DNA of 58,042 nucleotides from NCBI GenBank assembly GCA_934096105.1, contig CAKOLH010000007.1, forward strand, positions 1-58,042, in the 5' to 3' direction. Positions 33,924-42,044 of the stretch are shown in pieces. The DNA is from an uncultured Bacilli bacterium (GTDB lineage Bacteria > Bacillota_I > Bacilli_A > RF39 > UBA660). Position 1 is the first letter of the stretch. Every line of letters begins with the position of its first letter. Position numbers and translations under genes: made by a program. Under the pieces are notes generated by a model. That model saw only the letters and a program-made list of their open reading frames with translations. It was not told the origin of the DNA and did not search any database.

Positions 33924-34445
33924 CTATAATTCAATATTTTTTAATTTTTCAAAAATTGGTATCTCCTCTTTTTTAAATACTAGTTCTTTATTTCCTTCTT
34001 TTATCATTTCAATTACTTTATCAATACTATACCATTTTACATAAGATAATTCTTCTTTTTGAACTTTGAATTCACTTGCTTCTTTATTACATACAGCATA
34101 GAATGGATACATGAAATGATTATTAAGTCTTTCTTTAACTAAGTATCTATCATATAGAGGATGAATATTATTTTTATTTATTCTTACTCCTACTTCTTCT
34201 TTTACTTCTCTTCCTGCACAAACAAGGGGAGTCTCATTATAGCTTACATGTCCTGCGATAACTCCAAGCATATTAGGACAGAATCTTCTATTTTTACTTC
34301 TTCTTTGTAATAATACTTCTTTTTTATTATTTATTATATAGATAGTTACTTCATTATGTAATTTACCTCTATTATGAAGTTCTTCTCTTTCTAATATTTC
34401 ATTGGTATCATTACCATTATTATCCACTACTCTTAATAATTCCAA
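33924..34445 (-). CDS. Nudix hydrolase (IPP-isomerase-like subgroup)
   Basis: 173 residues. Nudix box G-H-V-S-Y-N-E-T-P-L-V-C-A-G-R-E-V-K-E-E-V-G-V (about 65-87) with all key Glu residues. The N-terminal region E-E-L-H-N-R-G-K-L-H-N-E-V-T-I-Y-I resembles YfcD/Idi-type Nudix proteins. The substrate is unknown. The start is most likely TTG at 34445, 4 nt after AGGTGAT; a GTG three codons upstream overlaps that site. Confidence 0.82.
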   Translation of the reverse strand: MELLRVVDNNGNDTNEILEREELHNRGKLHNEVTIYIINNKKEVLLQRRSKNRRFCPNMLGVIAGHVSYNETPLVCAGREVKEEVGVRINKNNIHPLYDRYLVKERLNNHFMYPFYAVCNKEASEFKVQKEELSYVKWYSIDKVIEMIKEGNKELVFKKEEIPIFEKLKNIEL

Positions 34446-34475
34446 TATGATCACCTACACTACTTTATAAGTATA

Positions 34476-35159
34476 TCATCTTTTTTGTAAATAATCTATT
34501 GGATATTTATATTTTATTAATTTTTTAATTACTGGTTCCACTCCAAAAGTATCTACTGGCATAAATAATCTTTCTATTTTATCAGCCATTCTAACTCTTT
34601 TACCAGCATCTACTTCCGTTAAAGAATTAATATATATGCAAGTAAATAATTCTCTTAAAGCATACATATTACTCTGTTTTATTGCTGACTTATTTCTATA
34701 AGTATTAATATAATAAAAATCTGTATCTATAATTGTTATACCATTATTATTTAAAATTACATTCTGCTGACCAACATCACTTACCCATATATTATGTTCT
34801 GAAAGTAAAACAAATGAATTATATATAGAGCATAAACTATCAAAAGTATAATCTACAGGCATAGTTAATATATTTATATCTTCTTTTGAATAGTATTCGG
34901 ATAGGTAACCTAATATTCTAGTTAATGATTTATTATAATATAAATCACCTAGTGTATAAATATTCTTAGGTTTTAACTTTCTAATTATATTAAAGGCATC
35001 TTCATCAAAACTTATTTTATCTTTTCTAGATATAGACTGTTTGAATATTTTTAAGCATTTATTATCACTAGTTAAATATACTCTGCCATATTCTCCTTCA
35101 CCTATAAAATTATTGATATTAAGATTATGTCTTTTTTTATCTTCAGTATACGCTATCAT
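34476..35159 (-). CDS. Small protein-kinase-like protein, first paralogue
   Basis: 227 residues. Glycine-rich loop G-E-G-E-Y-G-R-V-Y-L (about 20-29), ATP-contacting Lys in L-K-I-F, catalytic-loop-like S-D-V-G-Q-Q-N-V-I-L (D-x4-N) and metal-binding I-I-D-T-D-F-Y. The C-terminal lobe is shortened and the HRD His-Arg pair is replaced. A second such protein is at 43700-44431. Target unknown; it could phosphorylate a protein or a small molecule. The start follows AGGGGGAT. Confidence 0.75.
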   Translation of the reverse strand: MIAYTEDKKRHNLNINNFIGEGEYGRVYLTSDNKCLKIFKQSISRKDKISFDEDAFNIIRKLKPKNIYTLGDLYYNKSLTRILGYLSEYYSKEDINILTMPVDYTFDSLCSIYNSFVLLSEHNIWVSDVGQQNVILNNNGITIIDTDFYYINTYRNKSAIKQSNMYALRELFTCIYINSLTEVDAGKRVRMADKIERLFMPVDTFGVEPVIKKLIKYKYPIDYLQKR

Positions 35160-35184
35160 ATAAATCCCCCTAAAAGTATTTCAT

Positions 35185-35213
35185 ATTATAGCAGCTATAT
35201 ATATAATTGTCAA
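35185..35213 (-). promoter_or_regulatory. Sigma-A promoter of the kinase-like/Nudix pair
   Basis: Minus strand TTGACA (35208-35213), 17 bp, TATAAT (35185-35190), about 26 bp before the ATG. Confidence 0.75.
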
Positions 35214-35223
35214 AAATATACTT

Positions 35224-35276
35224 CAAAAGGAAGACCTTAGGCTTCCTTTTGCCCCTTAAGACCTGGGCTTAAGGGG
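35224..35276 (+). repeat. Two-hairpin element, copy E
   Basis: Hairpin 1 CAAAAGGAAG-ACCTTAGG-CTTCCTTTTG (35224-35251) abuts hairpin 2 CCCCTTAAG-ACCTGGG-CTTAAGGGG (35252-35276). On the minus strand it directly follows the DUF1846 stop and precedes a promoter, so it may also terminate transcription. Confidence 0.8.
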
Positions 35277-35282
35277 ATATAA

Positions 35283-36773
35283 TTAAATTAATTTTTCACT
35301 ATTAAATACTGGATCACAAGTTAAATTAATACCTAAACTTCTAAGTAAATCAAGATCAGACTTTTCCACGATAAAAGTAGCATGAGCATCACATGCATTT
35401 AGTTTATTTATGTTCTTAAGAGCCTTATTAGCAGTAGGATTAGTTACTGAACATATTGATAAAGATATCAAGACATCATTCAAATTAAGTATCTGTTTGT
35501 TAGATAAGACATTCTTTTTCAAATCAAGAATAGGCTTTAATACTCCTGGAGATAACAAATCTATCTCATCAGGAATATCAGTTAAATATTTTATAGAGTT
35601 TAATATCAAACTAGCCGCTGGAGTCAGTAGTTCTGTCTCTCTACCAGTTATAATAACATTAGGAGTAATTTCTAAAGCTATTACTTTAGAAGAAGATTCT
35701 TCTTCTTTCTCTCTAGCCCTATTTATAGCTTTAATTAAATTATCACTAATATTAAGTTCATTCATAAGTAATTTAATTCTCTGAGGTACTTCTGGATCAA
35801 TATCATCAGTTTTAACTTCTACTAGTGCTTTATAATATCTTCTTATTATTTCTTTTTTAGCGGCCATACTCACTATATCATCATCAGTTATACATTCTCC
35901 TATTGAATTAACTCCCATATCAGTTGGAGATTTATATATATCTTCTCCAGTTATTTTATTTAAGATATTTTTTAATACTGGAAATACCTCTAAATCTCTA
36001 TTATAATTTACTGCACTAATTCCATAAGTTTCTAAATGAAATGAATCTATCATATTCTTATCTTTTAAATCTGCAGTAGCAGCCTCATAAGCCATATTAA
36101 CTGGATGCTTTAAAGGTAGACTCCATACTGGAAAAGTTTCAAACTTAGCATATCCTGCTTTCACTCCTCTTTTATACTCATGATATAACTGTGATAGACA
36201 GGTAGCCAGTTTACCACTACAAGGACCAGGAGCAGTAACTACCACTAGTGGTTTAGTAGTTTCAATATAAGGATTAGCTCCATAACCCTCTTCACTTACT
36301 ATTACCTCTACATCTGTTGGATACCCCTTAGTATAAGTATGAATATAAGATTTTACTCCAAGAGAATCTAATCTTTTTCTAAATTTACTTACACTAGACT
36401 GACCATTATATAAAGTTATTACTACACTATTAACATCTATTTTAAGATTTCTAAAGATATGAATTAATCTTATTACTTCTTCATCATAACTTATCCCATA
36501 ATCGGCACGAATCTTCTTTCTTTCTATATCATTAGCATTAATACAAAATATCATCTCAGTATCATCTTTTAACTCTTTTAGTAGTCTTATTTTAGAATCT
36601 AATTCAAATCCTGGTAATACTCTCTTAGCATGATAATCATCAAATAATTTACCACCAAACTCTAAGTATAATTTATTATCAAATAGTTTAATTCTTTTCT
36701 TTATAGTCGCTATTTGTATTTTTACATATTTCTCATTATCAAACCCTTTTTTATTATTTTTCTTCTTATTCAT
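35283..36773 (-). CDS. DUF1846 family protein
   Basis: 496 residues, full family length. DUF1846 features include the N-terminal F-D-N-E-K-Y-V-K-I-Q, L-Y-L-E-F-G-G-K-L-F-D-D-Y-H-A-K-R-V-L-P-G-F, and the V-T-A-P-G-P-C-S-G-K-L-A-T-C-L-S-Q loop that looks like a phosphate-binding motif. Structures are known for the family but the function is not. Cytosolic, single gene. Confidence 0.92.
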   Translation of the reverse strand: MNKKKNNKKGFDNEKYVKIQIATIKKRIKLFDNKLYLEFGGKLFDDYHAKRVLPGFELDSKIRLLKELKDDTEMIFCINANDIERKKIRADYGISYDEEVIRLIHIFRNLKIDVNSVVITLYNGQSSVSKFRKRLDSLGVKSYIHTYTKGYPTDVEVIVSEEGYGANPYIETTKPLVVVTAPGPCSGKLATCLSQLYHEYKRGVKAGYAKFETFPVWSLPLKHPVNMAYEAATADLKDKNMIDSFHLETYGISAVNYNRDLEVFPVLKNILNKITGEDIYKSPTDMGVNSIGECITDDDIVSMAAKKEIIRRYYKALVEVKTDDIDPEVPQRIKLLMNELNISDNLIKAINRAREKEEESSSKVIALEITPNVIITGRETELLTPAASLILNSIKYLTDIPDEIDLLSPGVLKPILDLKKNVLSNKQILNLNDVLISLSICSVTNPTANKALKNINKLNACDAHATFIVEKSDLDLLRSLGINLTCDPVFNSEKLI

Positions 36774-36862
36774 AAGTACCTCCCTATCATTATATTTTTA
36801 TTATATCATAAGGAATATTTTACTTACAATATTATTTACTTTTCTTTACACTATAATTTAAA

Positions 36863-36945
36863 AAGAGGAACTATTGTCCTCTACTAACAATTATAAGTGG
36901 TACTTTCATTTCATCTATGGTAAAGCCAGCATGTGTAGACTTGTA
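36863..36945 (-). pseudogene. C-terminal gene remnant (PglZ/alkaline-phosphatase-like ending)
   Basis: In a frame without any start codon the minus strand reads W-Y-K-S-T-H-A-G-F-T-I-D-E-M-K-V-P-L-I-I-V-S-R-G-Q-stop. This resembles the H-G-G-x-x-x-x-E-M-x-V-P-L-I end of PglZ or related phosphatase-fold proteins. It is followed by a hairpin, AGAGGA/TCCTCT, with five T. The rest of the gene is absent. The family call is a guess from a short motif. Confidence 0.45.
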
Positions 36946-36950
36946 CCATT

Positions 36951-37511
36951 TTATTTAAAATATTCTTCTCTTGTTATGCTGTAACTTTTAATATCTTCAT
37001 TTTTCTTGCTTATCTTATCAAGAATTCTACCTCTTAATGTTCCTTCATAAGTTAATCCACACTTTTCCATTACTCTACCGCTCGCAGGATTTGCTTCTAA
37101 ATGCTCAGCATATATTGTTTCTACTTCTACTTCTTCAAAAAGAAACTTAATTACTCTTTTAAAAGCCTCTGTGGCATAACCCTTACCCCACCATTTAGTG
37201 CCATAACAATATCCTATCTCAGTGGTATTATGTTTTAAACTGACACTAACTACACCTATTGTTCCAATTGGAGTATCAGTACTCTTTTCTACAACTATCC
37301 AGTTATAGAAATTATCTGTATTGTATCCATCACAAAGAGTCGCTAAAAATCTTAGTGAGTCCTCTACTGTTTTATGAGTCTCCCAGGTAACATATCTAGA
37401 TACTTTTGGATCACTTCCCCAATTTTTAAACATTGCACTAGCGTCATCAAGATTTGCTCTTCGAAGTATTAGCCTATCTGTTTCTAATAATTTTGTACCT
37501 ATGTTTTTCAT
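36951..37511 (-). CDS. RimJ/RimL-type GNAT acetyltransferase
   Basis: 186 residues. Canonical start K-L-L-E-T-D-R-L-I-L-R-R, the acetyl-CoA loop G-Y-C-Y-G-T-K-W-W-G-K-G-Y-A-T-E-A, and the C-terminal N-P-A-S-G-R-V-M-E-K-C-G. Relatives acetylate ribosomal-protein N-termini, amino acids or antibiotics. The ATG at 37511 follows AAAGGAAGG. Its long leader (to 37680) has a strong promoter, two stems and a terminator, an attenuator-like arrangement that favours a resistance or stress role. Confidence 0.85.
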   Translation of the reverse strand: MKNIGTKLLETDRLILRRANLDDASAMFKNWGSDPKVSRYVTWETHKTVEDSLRFLATLCDGYNTDNFYNWIVVEKSTDTPIGTIGVVSVSLKHNTTEIGYCYGTKWWGKGYATEAFKRVIKFLFEEVEVETIYAEHLEANPASGRVMEKCGLTYEGTLRGRILDKISKKNEDIKSYSITREEYFK

Positions 37512-37554
37512 TTTTTCACCTTCCTTTATTATAGTATTTTTCTTATATGAAAAA

Positions 37555-37687
37555 AGCACAGGAGGTAACTATTCCATATAAGAATAGTGACTCCGTGCTT
37601 TATTTTTTTACATCACGTGTAGGCTTTTACACCCGAGATAGCTTATAATAAATTGTTATTTATATCTCCTCACTTGCATTAAATATA
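37555..37687 (-). promoter_or_regulatory. Structured leader with terminator before the GNAT gene
   Basis: After promoter TTGACA-17-TATATT (37682-37710) the minus-strand leader reads GTGAGGAGATA, stem ATAAAT/ATTTAT within GAGATA/TATCTC, then GTGTA/TACAC. A long terminator AAAGCACGGAG...CTCCTGTGCTTTTTT follows. No convincing ATG leader ORF is seen; GAGGAG near the 5' end could serve a non-AUG start. It matches no riboswitch I can name. Confidence 0.6.
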
Positions 37688-37786
37688 TAATTTATTTTTA
37701 TAATTGTCAAGTATTTTTATTATAATTTATTTATATTTTCAAAATCAATCAAAATTCTCTCAAGTATTTTTCTTACCAAAATTGTT

Positions 37787-37846
37787 CAAAATAAAGACTT
37801 ATACTTAAGGCTTTATTTTGCCTCTTAAGACTACAGGCTTAAGAGG
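37787..37846 (+). repeat. Two-hairpin element, copy F
   Basis: Hairpin 1 CAAAATAAAG...CTTTATTTTG with loop ACTTATACTTAAGG (37787-37820) abuts hairpin 2 CCTCTTAAG-ACTACAGG-CTTAAGAGG (37821-37846). It lies 42 bp after the ABC exporter stop on the opposite strand. Confidence 0.8.
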
Positions 37847-37887
37847 AATAAGCAAAAAGAAGTACTAATATATTAATACTTCTTTAA

Positions 37888-39621
37888 TTATGAATTTAAA
37901 GATTCTGTTTCATATAAATTTCTATAAATATCACTTGTTTTTAATAATTCATTATGAGTACCAGAAGATACTACTTTACCATTATCCACGACAAAGATAA
38001 TATCAGCATCTATTATCGTAGATAATCTATGAGCCACTATTACAATAGTATGATCTTTTACCAAATTATCAATAGTCTTTTTAATATATTCTTGAGACTT
38101 ATTATCCAAAGCAGATGTTGCTTCATCAAATAATATTATTTTACTTCCTTTAGATAATGTTCTAGCTATAGATAGTCTTTGCTTTTGACCTCCTGATAAA
38201 TTTACACCACCCTCTCCTAAAACAGTATCATACTTCTTGGGTAGGGACATAATGTAATCATCTAAATAGGCTAATTTAGTACATTCTCTTATTTTAGATA
38301 ATGTTATTTTATTATTTATTATTTTAAAGTTTTCTTTAATAGTTCTATTAAAGACAAATGGTTCTTGTCTAATTATTGATATATTTTTTCTTAAATCTTC
38401 TTCAGTTAGATCTTTAATATTTATACCATCAATATCTATTTCTCCCTTATTAGGATCAAATATTCTAGTAATTAAATTAAATAACGTACTCTTTCCTTGT
38501 CCTGAAGAACCTACAATAGCTATCTTTTGATGTGGCTCTAATTTTAAATTAAAGTCCTTTAAAATATTATCTTCATCAGGATATGAAAAGTATACATTTT
38601 TAAATTCTATCGTTCCTTTGATATTAGTTAAAGTCTTATTACCAAACCTTTCATCTTCATATAATCTATTTTCTAAGATATCATTTACTCTAGATATTGA
38701 TACACTAAGTTTTTGATAGTTTTGTGTTAAATCATTTATATCCTCAAGTAACCATGTATATCTATATATGTAATAAGTCATGGCTATAAAGAAGGTTAGT
38801 GATATCTTATGATAATATAAAAGTATTACACAAGTAGCAAAGGCCATACACTCAAGTACTGACTTTAGAAAACTTGTCTTGATATTGAAACTTTTTTGCA
38901 TATCTATTTCTTCTTCTGACTTCTTATATATATCTTTTATTAGTTCTATCATATTAGTAATTAAATTATTTTTTACTCCAAGAGTCTTTATCTCTCTTAT
39001 ACCTCTAATGGATTCATTTGTTAAAGAGGTAAATTCATCTTGCTTACCTTTTCTTTCTTTATGTATATTTTTTAGTAATGGATTATACTTCTTTAGTATT
39101 AAGAATAATATTAACATTATTAGTATTATTTCTAGTCCTACAATATAGGAATTTATAAATATGTAGATTAATACTATAGAGGACGCTATAAGTGATGATA
39201 CCATCTTTAGAATTCTACCAAAGGTAAAACTTAAGGTATCAGCATCGTTTGTTATTCTGTTTATTACTTCTCCGCTGGAAAGTTTTTCATATGCTTCAGC
39301 AGGTAAGTTTAAGGCTTTCTTATAGGTATTAAAGCCTAATTTTCTTGTTAATTTACTTTCTTCTTTGTATAATACGGAATTTGCTTTATGTAGTATTATT
39401 CCATCAATTGTTATTTCTAGTATGAAGTATACTCCAAGAAAGATAAGGGCTTTCTTTATATCTAAGTTGGTAATGGCTTCAACTACTTTACCATTTAGAT
39501 ATCCAGTAAATATATCTGTTATTCCTGATATAAATATAACTATGCTAGCAAGAATGATTTTCTTTAAATCTTCTTTAACTAGTTTTATTAGAGGTATGAA
39601 TTCTTTTAGATCTTTCTTCAT
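37888..39621 (-). CDS. ABC exporter, fused membrane and ATPase domains
   Basis: 577 residues. Six-helix membrane domain (about 15-300) and ATPase domain (about 335-570) with Walker A G-S-S-G-Q-G-K-S-T, Q-loop, signature N-L-S-G-G-Q-K-Q-R, Walker B I-I-L-F-D-E-A-T-S-A-L-D and switch H-R-L-S. It is a half transporter that should homodimerise. No C39 peptidase domain is present. A 35-residue peptide gene with its own promoter lies directly upstream, separated by a terminator-like hairpin, so the exporter may handle that peptide. The start is the second ATG, 7 nt after GGAGG. Confidence 0.9.
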   Translation of the reverse strand: MKKDLKEFIPLIKLVKEDLKKIILASIVIFISGITDIFTGYLNGKVVEAITNLDIKKALIFLGVYFILEITIDGIILHKANSVLYKEESKLTRKLGFNTYKKALNLPAEAYEKLSSGEVINRITNDADTLSFTFGRILKMVSSLIASSIVLIYIFINSYIVGLEIILIMLILFLILKKYNPLLKNIHKERKGKQDEFTSLTNESIRGIREIKTLGVKNNLITNMIELIKDIYKKSEEEIDMQKSFNIKTSFLKSVLECMAFATCVILLYYHKISLTFFIAMTYYIYRYTWLLEDINDLTQNYQKLSVSISRVNDILENRLYEDERFGNKTLTNIKGTIEFKNVYFSYPDEDNILKDFNLKLEPHQKIAIVGSSGQGKSTLFNLITRIFDPNKGEIDIDGINIKDLTEEDLRKNISIIRQEPFVFNRTIKENFKIINNKITLSKIRECTKLAYLDDYIMSLPKKYDTVLGEGGVNLSGGQKQRLSIARTLSKGSKIILFDEATSALDNKSQEYIKKTIDNLVKDHTIVIVAHRLSTIIDADIIFVVDNGKVVSSGTHNELLKTSDIYRNLYETESLNS

Positions 39622-39640
39622 ATTCATTCCTCCATAATAA

Positions 39641-39671
39641 AAGACTACTTTAATAATTCTAAGTAGTCTAG
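39641..39671. terminator. Hairpin between the 35-residue peptide gene and the ABC exporter
   Basis: AGACTACTT...AAGTAGTCT. On the minus strand it is followed by TTTTATT, so partial read-through would give less exporter than peptide. On the plus strand it also precedes a long T-run. Confidence 0.6.
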
Positions 39672-39699
39672 TGTTTTTTTTATTTTTTATATTTTTACT

Positions 39700-39807
39700 C
39701 TATAAAGTTTGTGGAAAACATAGTAATTCCCCACACTTATCAAAAACTATCTTAGCATTATTAAAAACATTTGAATTTAATTTTATTTTATTTACAAAAA
39801 TTACCAT
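39700..39807 (-). CDS. 35-residue peptide upstream of an ABC exporter
   Basis: The peptide begins MVIFVNKIKLNSNVFNN and ends with a Cys-containing tail K-C-G-E-L-L-C-F-P-Q-T-L. AAAGGAG lies 11 nt before the ATG. A good promoter (TTGACA-17-TATATT) is just upstream, and a terminator-like hairpin precedes the exporter gene. Peptide-hairpin-exporter is the layout of many secreted bacteriocin or signal peptides. No maturation enzyme is adjacent, and the peptide matches no family I know, so a regulatory leader peptide is equally possible. Confidence 0.55.
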   Translation of the reverse strand: MVIFVNKIKLNSNVFNNAKIVFDKCGELLCFPQTL

Positions 39808-39829
39808 TTCTTCCACTCCTTTCTTTAAA

Positions 39830-39880
39830 TTCAAGTTAAATATATCATAATATGGTATGCTTGTCAACTTTTTTTGTTAC
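39830..39880 (-). promoter_or_regulatory. Promoter of the 35-residue peptide and ABC exporter
   Basis: Minus strand TTGACA, 17 bp (AGCATACCATATTATGA), TATATT, ending about 20 bp before the ribosome site. Confidence 0.7.
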
Positions 39881-39985
39881 AACTATTTTTTGTTTTAATG
39901 AAATAATATGGTTTTACTTAAAGAGTAAATATTTTTAAGAAAGTTTTATATACAAAAAAAGAGACTTTCTAAGGAAAATCTTACT

Positions 39986-40618
39986 TTATTTCTTTATCTT
40001 ATTTTTTATAGCATAATTAGATACTGCCTTAAAATTATCATCATATGGATACATTTCCTGTCCATATTTAAGCCACATCGTAGACCATGATTCACCATTA
40101 TCAAGTAATCTTTTTACTATAGGATTATTCATTACAAAATTACCATCTTGCTTAGTTAAATCAACGCATCCCTCTTCATCATATATTTTACTTTGTAAAT
40201 CACATTCTAGTTTATCACATTGATAAGCAAAAAAAGCCTCCTTGGTACTATGTGAATCAAATTCTAAAAATAATTCTTCAATTTGTTCTCCATCTAATAT
40301 ACCAGATAATATCTCATGTACCGCAGCATGTTCTATTTTTTCTTTATCATTTTCATTTATTTCAAACTGTGTTAAATCATCAATAATAGCTTCTCCTAAC
40401 TCATGAATTGCTAACATAAATACTACCTTCATAATATCAACATCATATTGATATTCATGCTTCATAGCAATAGCAAGCATTTGAGTGCTAAAAATATGCT
40501 CAGCAACACTCTCAATTCTATCCCTTTGAACATTCCATAATTTCCAGCCTTTTCTAATAACATTTTTTAGTCTATTGCAAATAGCATAATACTTAACTAC
40601 ATTTTCTTCTTTTGACAT
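39986..40618 (-). CDS. HD-domain phosphohydrolase (YfbR/HDDC2-like)
   Basis: 210 residues. HD signature in E-S-V-A-E-H-I-F-S-T-Q-M-L-A, then A-I-H-E-L-G-E-A-I-I-D-D-L-T, and a downstream E-F-D-S-H-S-T-K-E-A-F-F-A-Y-Q-C-D-K-L-E. The family includes 5'-deoxynucleotidases. The family HD pair appears as H-E, a known variation in the HDDC2 group. It would act on nucleotides in the cytosol; the substrate is not settled. Confidence 0.8.
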   Translation of the reverse strand: MSKEENVVKYYAICNRLKNVIRKGWKLWNVQRDRIESVAEHIFSTQMLAIAMKHEYQYDVDIMKVVFMLAIHELGEAIIDDLTQFEINENDKEKIEHAAVHEILSGILDGEQIEELFLEFDSHSTKEAFFAYQCDKLECDLQSKIYDEEGCVDLTKQDGNFVMNNPIVKRLLDNGESWSTMWLKYGQEMYPYDDNFKAVSNYAIKNKIKK

Positions 40619-40777
40619 ACCAATTCCTCCATCTCTATAAACAAATTATAGCATACTATCATAAAGTAATCAACAAAAAACTTATGGATAAAATATAGAC
40701 TTTAACCTATGACTTAGAAAGTAATAAAAGTTCACTAGTTTATTGATGTAAACCCGATTTTGAATATATCATAAAAA

Positions 40778-40802
40778 AACTAGGGACTAATTATCCCCAG
40801 TT
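40778..40802 (-). terminator. Intrinsic terminator of the S51-GNAT gene
   Basis: AACTAGGGA (40778-40786) pairs with TCCCCAGTT (40794-40802). On the minus strand it is followed by seven T. Confidence 0.8.
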
Positions 40803-40807
40803 AAAGC

Positions 40808-42028
40808 TTATTTATTATTTTTATATTCCTCTTTAGTAATTCCATATAAAACTAAATCCTCTAGTCCTCCATAGTAATAGAATATTCCTTCTTTTCTTTC
40901 TCCTTCATATTTAAGACCAATCTTTTCCATTACTTTATATGTTCCTGGATTATCTTTTCCACCACATGATTCTATTCTATTAATATTTAGCGTATCAAAA
41001 GCAAAGTTTAATATTTTTCTTGAAGCCTCTGTAGTATAACCATTGCCCCAAGCATCCTCTCTAATCCAATAATCTATACCCGCAGTCCTTGCCTTTTCAT
41101 CATGAATATTTAAATAAATACAACCTAGTATTTTATTATCTTCTTTTCTTACCATCGTCCATCTGTAATAATTTAGTTCATTATATTTTTCTTCATCAAA
41201 ATATTTTCTATTTTTTTCTAGGTCATCTCCTAGTCTGTTTGTACCTAGATATCTTCTTATATTTGGATTAAGCTGAATAAAGAAGAATTCATCAATATCA
41301 CTTTTTACTGTTCTTCGAAGTAATAATCTATCTGTTTCTAATGGCACAGTTCCTGTGTGATTTATCTTTATATATTCATGTCCTGGCATAGTTATTTTAC
41401 TATTCTGAATAGTATAATATTCTCCGACAAATTCTATATTATTATTTTCTATTCTTATAAATGAATCATTAGGTAACATTACTGTTTTAACATAATTACT
41501 TACTTCAAATGCTTCTTTTAGGTAGTCTATATTATTAAAGTCTAAGTGAGGATAAATATTTATATCTATATAGCCTAAGCCTTCATAATCTTCAATTACA
41601 TAATTGTTGTAATCATTTTTATATACAACACGAGAAGATTGATTCATAGAGCCTGCGCTTACTCCAAGTATTATTCCTTCTTTTGATTTTAATGTTTCAA
41701 AAAGATCATACTCTTTTACTGAGTCCATTTGTTTTTTAGTGTCTCCACCCATTAAAAATATTATATTTGATTTTGATATGTAGTCTTTAGCTAAATCTTT
41801 CACTATTCTATTATCTATTAAATATGCTTTATTAAAAGTAATATCAATATTTTTAAAATGTTTTATTAGGTTATTATAGTACAAATCATTCTTTTCATAA
41901 TCATCAAATGTCGTAGCAATAAACACTATCGTATCATTATTTTTAATATCTTTTTTTAGGTGTTCCCTTTGTACTTTATTAAAGCCTTGCTCTTTAGAAA
42001 TACCACTAAATAAATAGTTTATTCGCAT
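40808..42028 (-). CDS. Fusion of a peptidase S51-like domain and a GNAT acetyltransferase
   Basis: 406 residues. N-terminal half (about 1-215) is S51/dipeptidase-E-like, with I-I-F-L-M-G-G-D-T and the nucleophile elbow G-V-S-A-G-S-M-N. The C-terminal half (about 225-405) is a RimJ/RimL-type GNAT with E-T-D-R-L-L-L-R-R, D-A-W-G-N-G-Y-T-T-E-A-S and N-P-G-T-Y-K-V-M-E-K-I-G. The join is in frame with no ribosome site in between. S51 relatives cut Asp-X or cyanophycin-type peptides; the acetylase may modify the released product. The start is the ATG after AAAAGGTG; an upstream ATG lies in the preceding gene. Confidence 0.82.
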   Translation of the reverse strand: MRINYLFSGISKEQGFNKVQREHLKKDIKNNDTIVFIATTFDDYEKNDLYYNNLIKHFKNIDITFNKAYLIDNRIVKDLAKDYISKSNIIFLMGGDTKKQMDSVKEYDLFETLKSKEGIILGVSAGSMNQSSRVVYKNDYNNYVIEDYEGLGYIDINIYPHLDFNNIDYLKEAFEVSNYVKTVMLPNDSFIRIENNNIEFVGEYYTIQNSKITMPGHEYIKINHTGTVPLETDRLLLRRTVKSDIDEFFFIQLNPNIRRYLGTNRLGDDLEKNRKYFDEEKYNELNYYRWTMVRKEDNKILGCIYLNIHDEKARTAGIDYWIREDAWGNGYTTEASRKILNFAFDTLNINRIESCGGKDNPGTYKVMEKIGLKYEGERKEGIFYYYGGLEDLVLYGITKEEYKNNK

Positions 42029-42044
42029 ATTATTCACCTTTTCT

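Noticed and set aside
37888..39621. Lantibiotic or class II bacteriocin transporter with C39 peptidase
   Set aside because: The N-terminus goes straight into membrane helices; there is no Cys/His peptidase domain. Only a generic exporter can be claimed.
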